Assembly: GCF_001949145.1 (NCBI RefSeq)
Contig: NW_019091457.1
Span: 396,986-460,985 of the forward strand
Length of the DNA: 64,000 nucleotides
Source: Acanthaster planci
Taxonomy: Eukaryota; Echinodermata; Asteroidea; Valvatida; Acanthasteridae
Direction of reading: 5' to 3'
Position numbers and translations under genes: made by a program. The notes below the pieces were generated by a model, which worked only from the letters and a program-made list of their open reading frames with translations, was not told where the DNA came from and did no database searches. This document shows, piece after piece, positions 1 through 12,800 of the stretch; within the stretch, counting starts at the first letter, position 1, and every line of letters begins with the position of its first letter.

Positions 1-723
1 CAAAAGGAAGCTCTTGACTGGAAGGGCCCTCCATCCGTGGGTTGAGATGTACTTTTGGGGGGAGTACAGCGGGCCCCTTTTCTCCTCTTGACATAATTAT
101 GTCTTTTCCCTTTGTATTGAACAGTACTCTTCAGTGATAGCATACATTGTTTTCTAAAAGTACCGGTGTGATAAGTACATGGACATGTAGGCCTACATGT
201 CATGTACGTACCGTACAAGTTGGAAGTAACAGTTTAGAAGAAGGAATATCTGTGTACCGGTTTATACATGTACCTCCCCTGAGTCAAATCTAACCCCTTA
301 AGATGACGTTACTTTGGTGGAACTGGAGAGATACCTCTTAATTCGTCAGTGTGATGAATGACAGGGCTATTTTTTTCCAAACAGTGGTTTAAAAACATTG
401 TAAATTGTTTGACGCCATTTTTCTTCCACTGGGGTATAATATTGTGATAACGATGGCATTCTTGTTTGAATAACAATTTGATTGTAAGCCCTAAATCTTC
501 TTTGCAGCTGATAAAAGTCTCATTAACAAGCAAGGCCTTGGTCAGTTTGGCAGTTACACATCAGGTTCATGAGCAATAACCATGGACAGTTGAACAATCT
601 ACTTGAAAGTCCCGTGCACATGTATGACCACAAGACGCATTGAACTCTGGTGGCTACATGCTTGAGTACACTTTGAAAATGTTCGCATAACTTAGGGATT
701 TTTTTTTGCATGGTCATTTTCAG
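1..723. other. Upstream or intronic DNA without a recognised exon
   Basis: AT-rich DNA before the first recognised ADAM exon. It holds several TACATGTA-type palindromes near 180-275. The signal peptide and the first part of the ADAM prodomain must be encoded upstream, but I found no open, splice-flanked, ADAM-like segment here. It is therefore probably an intron. Confidence 0.5.
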
Positions 724-800
724 GGGGGACACCTTGAGGAGGCAACATTTGTGCTGCAGTTGGGCAGAGAAGAAATCACTGTGGACCTGAAGTTGAACGA
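724..800 (+). CDS. ADAM exon: prodomain, first exon seen
   Basis: Preceded by ...ttttcag and followed by gtaagt. It reads [17 protein letters not shown] then ITVDLKLNE, typical of the start of an ADAM prodomain. It is 77 nt, begins at phase 0 and ends after two bases of a Glu codon completed by the next exon. It is too short to stand out as an ORF. Confidence 0.85.
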
Positions 801-3800
801 GTAAGTGTTTGGAGCTTCACTCTGATGTTGGTTAGCGGGAATCGTGGGAAAAGCTGGGGCCGGATTGGGCAAGCGGAGCCACATGGACAGATTGACAAAC
901 AATCAGTCCATGTTGACCTCCCTCTGTGTGGTGACAGCACTCTCAAAAAGCCTTGACTCTGTCATTTCATGGTCGTATGTATATGCAGTAAATGTAAGTA
1001 ATCATGTGTAGCCCTCCAAAGTGAGCCATATCTGCTTGGAAACAGGGCTGATTGGGCAAATTTTAGGCTGAGCAGAGGAAAAACAGCCTGAGAAAAAATG
1101 TTGAGTGGGGGGAGGGGAAACACTTTATATTCATGCGAATTGTAGAAGTACAACAGAAAGGTCTTTTAGTTGAGGGGCTAATTATACACAGGTTTGCATG
1201 TACATGTGTAAACGGTACATGTACATGAGATGCAGGAAAGTTACTGTGGTATACACGTGTACATGCATGTACCTTACATGTAGGAATGTAACTACGGTAC
1301 TTTGCAGGTTATCTCACGAGCGCAATACCAACCACCATGATGGAATAAGATACTAGGGCTACTTATGGTTGAATTGCCCTGTAACGGGCAATTTATTCAG
1401 AGTTGTTCTGTGTTTAGGGAAGAGGAAGCAGACAGGAATTCTGATTTGGGTGTCACATTGGGGTTGATTTAAGGTATTGACAAAAATGCCTGCACAGTGC
1501 TAGTATGTGCAATTGCAAGTCGAAGGTCATGGGTTGGAGTCCACTTGGGTAACCTTGGGAGCTTTTTTTCCCTAGTGACCTCCGGGATTGCACTGAGTAC
1601 ACCTACGTGTATATAGTATGAACAGTGCTTGTTCAGCTTTGTTAGTGAAGGGCAAAACGCAGGCAGTTTCGAACAAGTTGGGAAACTGGCGCCCCAACTT
1701 TTTTTGGTTTGTAGCTGGTAACCTTGTCCATCCTCCTGTGCTTTTCCCTTTTATCCAGGGACCTGTTTCCAGCCCGCTTCATCCAGCGCTCTTACCTGCC
1801 AGATGGACGGCTGTTGACCAGGAAACCTCACAGATTGGTGAGTCCAAAGGATGCCGCCGGAAAACATTTTTTTTTTCTGAAGAGTGCACATGTGTGCAGT
1901 ACACGACCCATATCTCGGAGTCATATTGACGCCGGGGTACTTTACTTCCTCGCCTTCCACCTCTGCGACCTGTGTTCGAATCCTGCCTGGAATGGCATGC
2001 TTTTGACTTATGAGTTTCATCATTTGGGCTGTGAACCCCGAAATCTGACAGAAACTCAGGAAAGCCTTGTTTCTTTTTAATGCAGAAGCTCCCAACTTTT
2101 GGAGGAAAAAACACTCACTTTTGAACACAGTTTAAAATATTACCATGGATATTTTACAAAAGATATTTTGAAGAAAGTTCAGTGTGTGATGTTCATGGTT
2201 ATTTTTGTCCTGACTGCATTTTTTTTTTCAAATTGAAAGTAATCAGAAGTACATTTAAGTGTAATATTCACAGGTTTTCCACCTCTAGGTAATGGTCACT
2301 GATTTTGCAATTTGGTGTTCTCTTCTTGACAGTTAGGGTAGGGATTTTAATGGTAGAGGATGCCAGGTCATGATGTCTGTGAGGAAATTTTATTAAAAAA
2401 AATGTACCCAGAGACATCACTGAGCTCTTAGTTGTTGGCTGAATTGAGTCTGTTTATTAAAGTGTTCACTCCAGCCTGTAGTCACCATCTGCAATCTGAG
2501 GGAAGTGGCTTCAGCTAGCCACAGGCTTCCTTAAGTCCCAATGTCCGTGACATCCATAGCCAGAATTTTCAGACATAGCTGTTGCTCTTTGAATACATTG
2601 CACTTTCACTGGATGTCTCCCCTCTGCAGCATCACTGCTATTACCACGGCGAAGTCCGCGGCAAGAACTCCTCCCGGGTTGCTCTGAGCACGTGCAACGG
2701 CCTGAGGTAAGTGTGGCGTTTTCCCACGGAACCTTTCTTAGCCTTTCTGTATCCTTGATTGACTCTGGCCTCTTTTTCTGTACCGTCATCCATAAGTCAG
2801 TAAGAGTGAAAACTAATACCTCCCCGATATAGACAGGATGAAGCAAGGTGCCAACATTGACTTGTTAGAATGTAAGGTTGATTGATAAAAGAGACCTGGA
2901 GCGCTGGTCATGTAAATTTAGTAATGGAGGTATTTTTCCCCTTGGGCTGTGTAACACACATACACCTGTGAAATCTTTTGTGACACTTTTTACTGAATTC
3001 TGCAGGACAAGGGAGTGAAGTACATGTAATAACGAAGATAAATTGAATTTCTTTGTGACCTTTTCCACTATTCAAATGTGTCACAGATTTTATACCGTTA
3101 GTTCAAGACTCCCATTTGGGTTTGGCATACTTGAAGGTCCTTGACACGAACAACAAAAAAAAAGTCTTGTTTTTTTCTTGATTCGGAATGATTCCCAGGG
3201 TTTTTGTTACGAACAAGTCGTGATAACCTGAGTAGACTAAAGTGAGCAACTGAGATCCTGTTTCTGTTCATATTCTCTGAAATTTGTCGGCTGTTTTCAC
3301 TGGGCTCCCAGACCTGTGCAAGAGTCGGTGTCAAAACTGAAACCAAACTCTTCAGTGTCTGTTGAATCTGTTAGGCTTTGCGGCACAGCTGTTACAAAGA
3401 GGTGGATTTTAATGCTTTTCTTTTGGCTCCGCATTTTCGTTTCTTATGTTATGCAAGTCAGACCCTCAGGATATATCATGTACTTTGCTTAACCTGGCCA
3501 AATGTTACTGAAATCGAAAGTAGGTTTGTAGAATGTACAGAATGTCTTTGATCCCTTTTTTTCAATCTACTTTTTAAGTACTGTACTTGTACTTTTTAAC
3601 ACACACATACATGTAGGCGTACCAATCGTATATTACAGTGCGTACGCATATTTAGATCTGGAATACATATGGTTAATTCCAGAAATTAGGGGTCCAAAAG
3701 TGTGACATTTTTGTGTCCCTGTCACGTATGACCTTTGTGATGTGACATGGAAATATCACATTGGTTTCAAACTATTACTATTTGTTTGGCAGGTAATTTG

Positions 3801-6800
3801 CATTAATTCATCACTTTTTGATTTTAGAAAATGTGTTCTGAACTTGCAAATTCATACATGTATGTCAGGTGTGACAGGGACACGAAAAAAGAACGGACCC
3901 CTAATATCTGGAATTACTCATACATGTATGTACGGTAGTTGTACATGTATACATGTACCGGTACATTATTGGCAGTTCTGGTGGGCCTTGAACAACTCTG
4001 CAGTGCACTTGGCAAACTGATCATATTTACCACTTTACAGTGCCTGGTGGACATCAAGTCTATCAGCCCCCATGCAGGAGCAAGAGATGACAAGTTTTGA
4101 CATGCATCTTTCAATGCCCCCTTTGTTAGAAACTCCCTGCATGCGTGCACACAGGTTCATGCATATTTGGTGCAGGACTTTACTGAGCTCACAAGACCAA
4201 TTTCTGTAGAAATGCACGGGTCTTCCACCGAGTAGAAATTTGTTTTCCCACCAGCCTGCGTCTGCTTTATCAGTTCGGGGTGTGTCTCGTCAGATTGGGT
4301 AAATAGAGAGAGGAACAAATGGACCTTTGAGAAGCTGGTTTCAGTATCCCGCCCCCAATCATGCAGGGCATGGACCCATCAGTCATGGTAACGATTTGGC
4401 CAATCACACTGCGATCAAACTATATGATGCATGGTATAGCCACGAGAGAGCTTTGGCATTCTAGCTCTAGGCCATGAGTGAAGTCCTTGAAGAAAGGTTC
4501 TTCAGTTTGTGGGTTCTTTTTTCCTTACTGCTGGCAGGCAGGTTGAACTTTGGCCCAGTTTCCAAGGGCTGCCAAGCCTTGAACACTGTTCAGCAAATAT
4601 TACATGGTTAGCAAATATGAGCTGAGAACCAGTCGCATGTAGTATATTGTGTATGCCATTTTGGCTGGTGACCTGTAGTTGCAAAACAACTTTTTGTTTG
4701 TTGTAGGCATGTTTGTGTACATGTACTCAGACAGCTCCATGTGAAATTTGTGACCCAACTTGACAAAGTGACAAGGCTCTGGAGAAAACAAGTGGAAGGC
4801 CTTGAAGAGAATCTTGCATGGAGTAAATCAATGGTCGTACCCTCGACCTTTTGCTCCCTGTACATGTGCATTGTCTATTTTTATCAGGATGCCAAAATTG
4901 GTGATAAATCAAAACACAGAACTCATTTTGTTCTTTCACGTGCAAACTGAAACAGAATAACCAAAAGATTTAGCCTTCAGGTTCATTTTGTGGGATCCGA
5001 CCATGTTCGGTCTTGCAGGTTTGATGAAAGTGTGTATTTGTGGTGTTCATCTAGTTATGACTGATGAGATAGTGGCCCATAGAGGCCATTTCTTGTCAAA
5101 AAACTCTATTACAGCTACCTGTACAGTCAGACGGCCAAATGGGCATTTTGATCCAAACCAGGTAATCACGACAGGACAAACTCTGTGAAACACCCAAGAA
5201 CATCTTAAAAAGCACAGAAGCGAGTGGATGAGTTGAAAGAGAAAACTCGCCCAATTGGCTTCGACTGCTGTGGCTTAAGAAAAAAAAGCCTCAAGTTGTA
5301 CCCTGTGAAGGCCCCATCTCGTGATCCAGCCCTGACCTGCATCTTCTCCCATTTCAGCGGGCTCATCATCATCGACGGCAAGAGCCATTACGTGGAGCGG
5401 CTGAGCGACTCGGAGGGCGAGCATGTCGTCTACACGCCCGACAGTGTCCGGAGGAAAAAGAAGACGTGGGGTAGGGGATGTGCTCTGCTATCTGTATCAA
5501 ATAGCTGATTGATTTGGCTGTCTATTAGAAGCATATGTGCCGAGTTGTCCACCCGGACCAACGCACAGCGTTTCCCTGCTTGAAATCATTGGAATTGGAT
5601 TTCAAATCATTTGAGCAAATTCCACTGAAAAAAAATTAAAAGTGAGAAACCGAAACATACGTAATTATTCAATATAGTGTGCTAAGTCTTTGGTAGAATT
5701 TGGTCCATTTATGCATCAACTTGTTAAATGAATGCTGTTGTACAAAGTAAAATGTTTAGTTATGTTTTTGCTACGTAGCCATTTGAAATAAATGCAACTA
5801 AATATCACAAAACCTGAAACTAAAATTCATAAGTAATGTGCACGACACGACCAACAAATGATGTTGTTGCCTCAGCTGTTTGAAAATTGTCCGGCTGCTT
5901 GAATAGCCCGATTTTTGTCATGTGTGGAAAGTGAAAAAAACGAATAGTGCCTATTCCTTCACTGTTCAGAGTGGATGAGTCATGCCATTATGGATGGATC
6001 ATACCTCCAGACTACAGGGTATATGAGATGTGCACGTAAGCAATTTATGTGGCGAGACCATTAGTACAGGCAATGTTTTTTTATCTCTTCATGTACACCA
6101 CATGGTAAAGTAATCAGGGCCCCAGAATCCACCGAACTTTGCCTCACCACACTTCTGCAATGCACTCTGTGGCGAGCGTGCACGTCTGGAACCGGCAGCA
6201 CCAGCGCCTGGCTCTATGTGGTCTATAAGTGGTCTGAACTTGGGTTCTCAGGACAGACCAGCAGTGAATTTCTTACCAAGTTCAAATGTCAAGAGTGTGG
6301 GATTGAAAGAATGCGGCTTGGTCACAAATGCGTACGTGTACACTCAGTGAACGAAAGCTTCACGTGCTGTATCTACGTTAGCCATTAATATTTGTGACAG
6401 GCTCTACAAAAATGGGTAATAAGTCGCTGGAGTCAGGTTATCAGTTTTTGATATGGCTGGATTGAGTACATCAAAAGCTACAATTGGATTTATGAACGAC
6501 CCCTGCAGTGCACTGTGCTCCAGAGATATTTAGACATTTGTATATCCACATTTTCAGATTCAATTAAAGCACTTTTTGAGAAAAAGCTCAGAAAGTGCAG
6601 CACTTGAAAACACAATGCTATGTAGGATTTCCTAATGATCAATTTTTCATCTTTATTCATCAATATCCATGTTTGTAGTCACAAATTCTGAAAGCATAAA
6701 TGTTATACAAGGTAATAGAGGAAAAACCACCAAATCACATTTTGGAAGACATTTTGCCCTCTCCAAATAGAACAGGCCTTAACATATTTGGAACTGCGAG

Positions 6801-9800
6801 ACTTATTCCCCTTTTTTGCAGAGCGGGTCACATTTAAATCAAATGAAGTGTTCAATTCAACATATATGTACCGGTACTTGTACGGTTGGTTTCCCTAATT
6901 TTAATAATGACATGTCTATTGGGAATGCCAGATCTTGTTACCAGCATACTTAATAAAACACATCCTTTAATGAAGGGAATGAACACCTGGTCATGAAAAC
7001 AACACCAAGGCAAAAAAAAAAAAAAAAACCCACTTCAATGACTAAGAGTGCTTGACATTCGCTGTTACTTTTAATAGTGTATGACACTGGGCTGAGCAAT
7101 GAGCCGGTGGCGTCCAATTGGCCCGAATCCATGCACCAGCAAGCGCGAGTGAGGCGAGATGTCTTTGACGAAACCAAATATGTGGAGCTGTTCATTGTGG
7201 CAGATAACGCAGAGGTTTGTGTCAAGCGAGGGCTTGTATTGAACATCTGTACGGAAATTCAATAAGCACAGAAATTCTGCTGAGCAAAAAATAGTTTGCT
7301 CAGCCCCCCCCCCAAAAAAAACAGGTTACCAAACAATTGTCACAGGTCTGTGGCCTTAACTAGTGGAGTTTTGCTTACCACTTAATTTTCCTTTGACCAA
7401 GAGGAATTGATCTTGTTGAAATGCTATTAACACAGGAATATCTGGTGATGATAGCCATATCCTACAGCCCATCATTTTTCCTTCAGGTTATTATTAGCAA
7501 AAACAAGGCCAAAGAGAAAAGAAAAGAGTGAATTTTTCTCTCTGTTTACATGTGAGTCTGTTCTAGTCTGGACAGAAGCCTGGTTGTCTGTCTCAAGAGA
7601 GTGGCCTTGACTTTTTGGTATCTGAAGGCAGGAAATGGCAACCATTATCTGGCCTGACTGTCGTGCTCCATTACCATAGTGAAGCATCTGTCTAGACCAT
7701 TTTGGCCTCAGCAGCTTATCATTTGGAGCTGATCATGCCCAGGGTCCCTTTTTTTAAAAATGAAAGACGAGGAGAAAGTGGGTCACATTTGCAGTGACCT
7801 CTCATCATGGAAGCAAACAGATAAAAAGAGTTCATGCTTTATCATTAAATTGGCGAATTTTTTTTTTTCGAACCAAACTTTGCACCCACAGTTCATAGAC
7901 CAAGGGAGCGACAAAGAGAAGGTTTTTGCAAGATGCAAAGAGATGGCCAACGCAATGGATATGGTAAGTGAATCCACCACGAATGCAGTAGCGCCGACAA
8001 AAGAAGTCCAAATTTAGCTTTGGTTTTTAAAGCCTCTGTATTGTACAAGTCAGGCTGTGTGGAACAATTAACCGGCTACAGCTGGGAAAAGAGCCCATGG
8101 CTGTGGGAAGTGGCCACAGCCGTTAGCCAGCAGGCTAGATGTACTTGGCTCCCAACTGCCGATTTCAGTGTAGATTCCTCTGCCTATTTCCCCCCCCCCA
8201 GATCTATCGTCAGCTGAACATGCGGGTGGCCCTGATCGGGGTGGAGGTCTGGGACGAAGGGGACCAGTTTGACGTGAGCACCAATCCCACACTCACCATG
8301 CAGTACTTCCACCGCTGGAGGAAAGAGACACTCCTCCCCAATGTGTACAACGACAACGCCCAGTTTGTCACGTGAGAAATTAAACTCGTCCCGTGCTGGT
8401 ATTATCAGGGCTTTTGCAAGTCTATTGTAAAACAATCTCGTTACGGGTCATGTGACAAGCCGTTCTAATGAACTGTGACAAATATATTCCTTTGTTTTTG
8501 TTCTTCTCTTTGGTTTTACATGTATGTGGCTTGTGGGATTACATTTCCGTCAGTGAGAAACTGAACATTTGGTATCAATTTCTGTTGTCCCTTTTATCTA
8601 AACTATGTTATTTAGCGGTGAGTCACGATCCATAGTCCATCAAATACTCTGCACATGAGTCATCATCATGAGTCATCATCATGAGTCATAAATGATAAAT
8701 GTGATTTAAAACTTAGGGATGTCATCCTGAATCATACTTTTTTCCGTTATATTTGAAGAAATTTGTTCTGTATTTGGTTGTGGTATTTTCAACCATAGGG
8801 AATAACATATAATCAGATCAGTTTTTGCTATCGTCATATTTTTGGAGGGACTGTATTTCACCAGAAGAAATTACTCTGATCAGGTCATGGACCGCAAGTT
8901 TACTCTGATCTAGGTCTACCAGACCTATTTTACCCGTCAGCCCCTGACTGCAATGAACAGATCTATTTTGGCATAAAAAGGAAGGGTTTCGTTCGGTGAC
9001 ACAATTTAAATAATTGTTAATGTTGCTGACCAAAAAGTGCTGAAACAAAGGCATTATCTTTTGCTGGAAGTGAGATTTGTCAATGTAAAATGGAGGTGTG
9101 CATATTCTTGTCTTGTTTTTTTAGAGGCAAATCCTTTGATGGAAGCACTGTTGGTATGGCTTCTTTGTCTGTCATGTGCTCACTTGACCGATCTGGTGGG
9201 GTCAATGAGGTGAGAAATAAGCTATTCGTGTCAGAAACACGCAATGCTCCCCCCCCCCGAAAAAAATGAAAAAGGAAGAAAACTTAAGATGAAAATGAAA
9301 TCAAGCAACTCTGTATTGCAGTGAAGGCGACTCATGCAGTTTCTCATTTTGTAGTTTTCAGGTCAAAATGTGGTTTCAATAATGATAGTTAGCCAAGGAG
9401 CAAATGAAAATCTGTTAATTTCTTAACAGTAGGGGAAGGTCTCAAATATCGTGTGTTTTTCCTAGGCACGAATGCCAGACCTATTTTTGTCTTTTCAAAA
9501 TTCTTTCATCGCTGTTTCTTTTGAGAAATTTTTCTGACGGGGTTTGAACGGCCACAGGCAATTTGGAAGCGAATCAGGGCAAGATTTTTTGTAGAGGGAT
9601 TTTTGTCTTCTCTACATCCATGTCTGGATATGTCCAAGGTTATGACACCACCGTTTGTTTTGGTTTTTTTTCCAATGCCTCATGTAGGACCATGGGGTGA
9701 ATGCTGCCGACGTGGCATCCACCATGGCACACGAAATGGGCCACAACATGGGCTTTGTGCACGACACAGAGGACAGAAACTGTCAGTGCGATGCCCCAGC

Positions 9801-12800
9801 CAGCACTGGGTGCGTCATGGAACCCTCCAGCGGGTGAGTAACTCGTGACTCTACCCTCAAAACTCCAGAAAATGCCTTGTGTCCCAGCCCTAAAACTTGG
9901 CTGTCTGACTGGACCTAAACGTTTTAGGATGATTTAGTATTATTTGTTCATGCATCTCGGTTAAAAAAACTTTCAAAAGTGATCATTACTCTGCTTCAAA
10001 ACTAAAATGGTAATTTATGACTCGTCTAAAAACTCGAATGAATGAATTAGAGACTCCTCGCTCATATTTTAAAACTTCAGGAAAGTGTGGCTTGACTTCC
10101 AAATGTGAAGAAATAATTTGTGATGCAGCATATCAATTTTGAGTGACCCAACACTCATCCCTAAAACTTGAGTGAGTGACTTGTGACTCAGCCTCAGTCT
10201 TGGAGCCAGTGACTTATACCATCGGCGTATATTTAATTTTGGTCTTTCATGATCTATGGCATTTTTCCTCACTTTTTTCCCAACAGTGCAACTGAGCTGT
10301 CGGGTTTAAAATAAAATGCCAGTGTCTTGGAGCGTATATTTTCTCGGTGCCCAAGCACTGACATTGAAAAAACATATCACATAAAACATATTGGAATATT
10401 ACCGTTACTGTGCAGAAATGACGGTGTAAATTGCTGGTGCATTCAATGTCACTGTGTTCAAAGAAACTTTCCAAGAGGAAATGGTGGTTGTTCTTCCTGT
10501 TTCGCTCCCCGTGATGGTCAATCGATTAACGGGAAAGAGGATGTGCATTCTTTGTTCGTGGTTTCAGCAGGAAGTGCAGAGGCCGCAGCGGTAATCACTA
10601 GGACCGCAGAGTGCCGATGAGAAAGTTGTTTGTCTAAGACCATGACGTTATATTCTGCAGCATTTTGCCTTATAAGGCATTCCAAGTTTTAAGTTGAAAC
10701 CACTAAAAAGATGTTAAAGCAAGGTCTGCATGCCTTAAGTTCGGGGATGGATTTTTTTTTCTCAAAATTTCTTTTAATCACAAGCTTAGACTCTACCTCC
10801 AGCTGTCCCCTGTACTTCAAAACCCACCTTGTTCTTTGTAGAGAGTCGCTAGTATAACTCGACACAAGACTTTAGGCCCCCTGGAAAGTTGAAGTACAGA
10901 TGTGCAGCACTGATTTTCAGGTTGAGGATGTTGGAGGGCTTCAGGACAGGTTCCGGCAAAGAAGTCCTGCTCGTTGATAAGCATTCTCCAGCATACCATC
11001 ATTTGCAAACCAAAAAAACATAATAAGATCCCGCAGGCCGAACACGCCATACCGGTAGTAATACCTAAGTCGATGGAAATATTTTGTCTGACAATGCAAA
11101 CTTTCAGCATCAACTACGTGTGCTGAAAAAGAAGTTAGCACGGTATGGGATCACACCTTTCCTCTCCACTGCTAACTTAAACTTATACATTCATTCACTT
11201 CCACGTGACCCCCCATCCACCGAGACTGATAGCATACAACCTCAGTTGTCCAACAACAACCCCCCCTCCCCGAAAAAGTATCTGCACACATGTTCAGTCC
11301 TTCCATGTATCGGACACACAAGCCTGGTTAATTTTGGAGGGACAGGTACCATACAGTGTTGATGTTGGTAAAGGTCATCACATAATCGCTTGCGTTGTAG
11401 CTTATACTATTGCAAGGCAAGACACAAGACCAGTCTCAAGTAGCAGGGTGAACAGTGACAAAGGAGTGCTTTTGTCACCGTTTGGTTGAATAGCTTGTGT
11501 CTCAAATTCAGACTGGAGATCTTGTGTTGGTCTTGGGATTGTCTTGTAGGGACTTGTGATGGTTTTGACCACAACCTTACAATTGTCAGTGCTAATGAAT
11601 CTCAAACGTCTGTTTGTCGGTCCGTGTGTCTATCTGTTTCTCTGTGTGCATTTCTCTTTTCAGTTCCATCCCGCCCACCATCTTCTCCTCCTGCTCCCAA
11701 GCCGACCTGGAGGCCGCCTTGCTCAAGGGCCTGGGAGCATGCCTCTTCAACTACCCCAAGGAGATCTTCCAGGGGCCGCACTGCGGCAACGGCTTCCTGG
11801 AGAAGGGCGAAGAGTGCGACTGCGGAACTGTGGAGGTCAGTGGAAGGGGACAGGTGTTTTCCTAGATGCCCTGTGGCACCAGTTTTGAACTCAACTCTGT
11901 GTTTGTCCAACATGTTTGGTCATGCAAACGGGATGTTAAAAACAGCAGAAAATTTCAAAGTCCCTGGACCCCCTGTTTTTTTCACCTCAAGTCAAATGCA
12001 CAGGTGTGATATTCAAATTCTAATTGCTGAACTAGACTTGGAAAAAATAGTGTTCACGAGGAAAAGCAGAGCCTTTGAAGCTGTTGAAATTTGGCTCTCT
12101 TCTCTGCAAAACATTGTGGCCGTGTTGCCTTCCTGCGACATCTGATTGGATGAGCTATCAAATCTGCCCCACCAGTAGTAGTACTGCGCCCATTTGCGCA
12201 GGTGCAGGTATTTAAATGATATGAGTCCTAAGCCAGAGGTCACACACAGACAACAGTTACTGCTTTTTCTGCTTGGGAAAATAAAAAAGCCTGAATTTGC
12301 ACGAGTTCCAGCCAATTCATACTTGGTGTGAAAGTGAACGTAAATGCGACATTATTAGATCAGATTAACCTTCGGGCTGTGAACTCGCAAAAGTTGACCA
12401 TACCTCAGTTCAGGCATATTTGCCTGCGGGTGTTTTGCGACGTCAGATTCGTTGTGATTTTGTGTTTGCCGGGAGGATGAACCAGTTTCAGTGTCGCCGC
12501 TTATGTCCTTGAATCTGTCTGCTTCTTAGGAGTGTAAGAACGAGTGCTGCGTGCCTGAAAGATGCATCCTGCACGAGAATGCGACCTGTGCCAACGGGGA
12601 GTGCTGCGAGGACTGTCAGCTGAAGGAGGCGGGCGTGCGTTGCCGCGACGAGGTCAACGAGTGCGATCTGCCCGAGTACTGCACGGGCATCGATAACGAG
12701 GTGAGCGGGTCGCTCTCGGGACCTTGGCCCCAGAAGGTTTAAGTGGTAAAAATGACGATTACGGCATCATAATGCCACGAGAGGCCCCCGATGCAATATT

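Noticed and set aside
8645..8690. Short direct repeats resembling a mini CRISPR array
   Set aside because: Units are contiguous without spacers and lie in an animal intron.
11486..12145. 219-codon plus-strand ORF over the ADAM exon at 11664-11835
   Set aside because: It reads the exon in the wrong frame; the true frame gives the ADAM disintegrin start and joins its neighbours.
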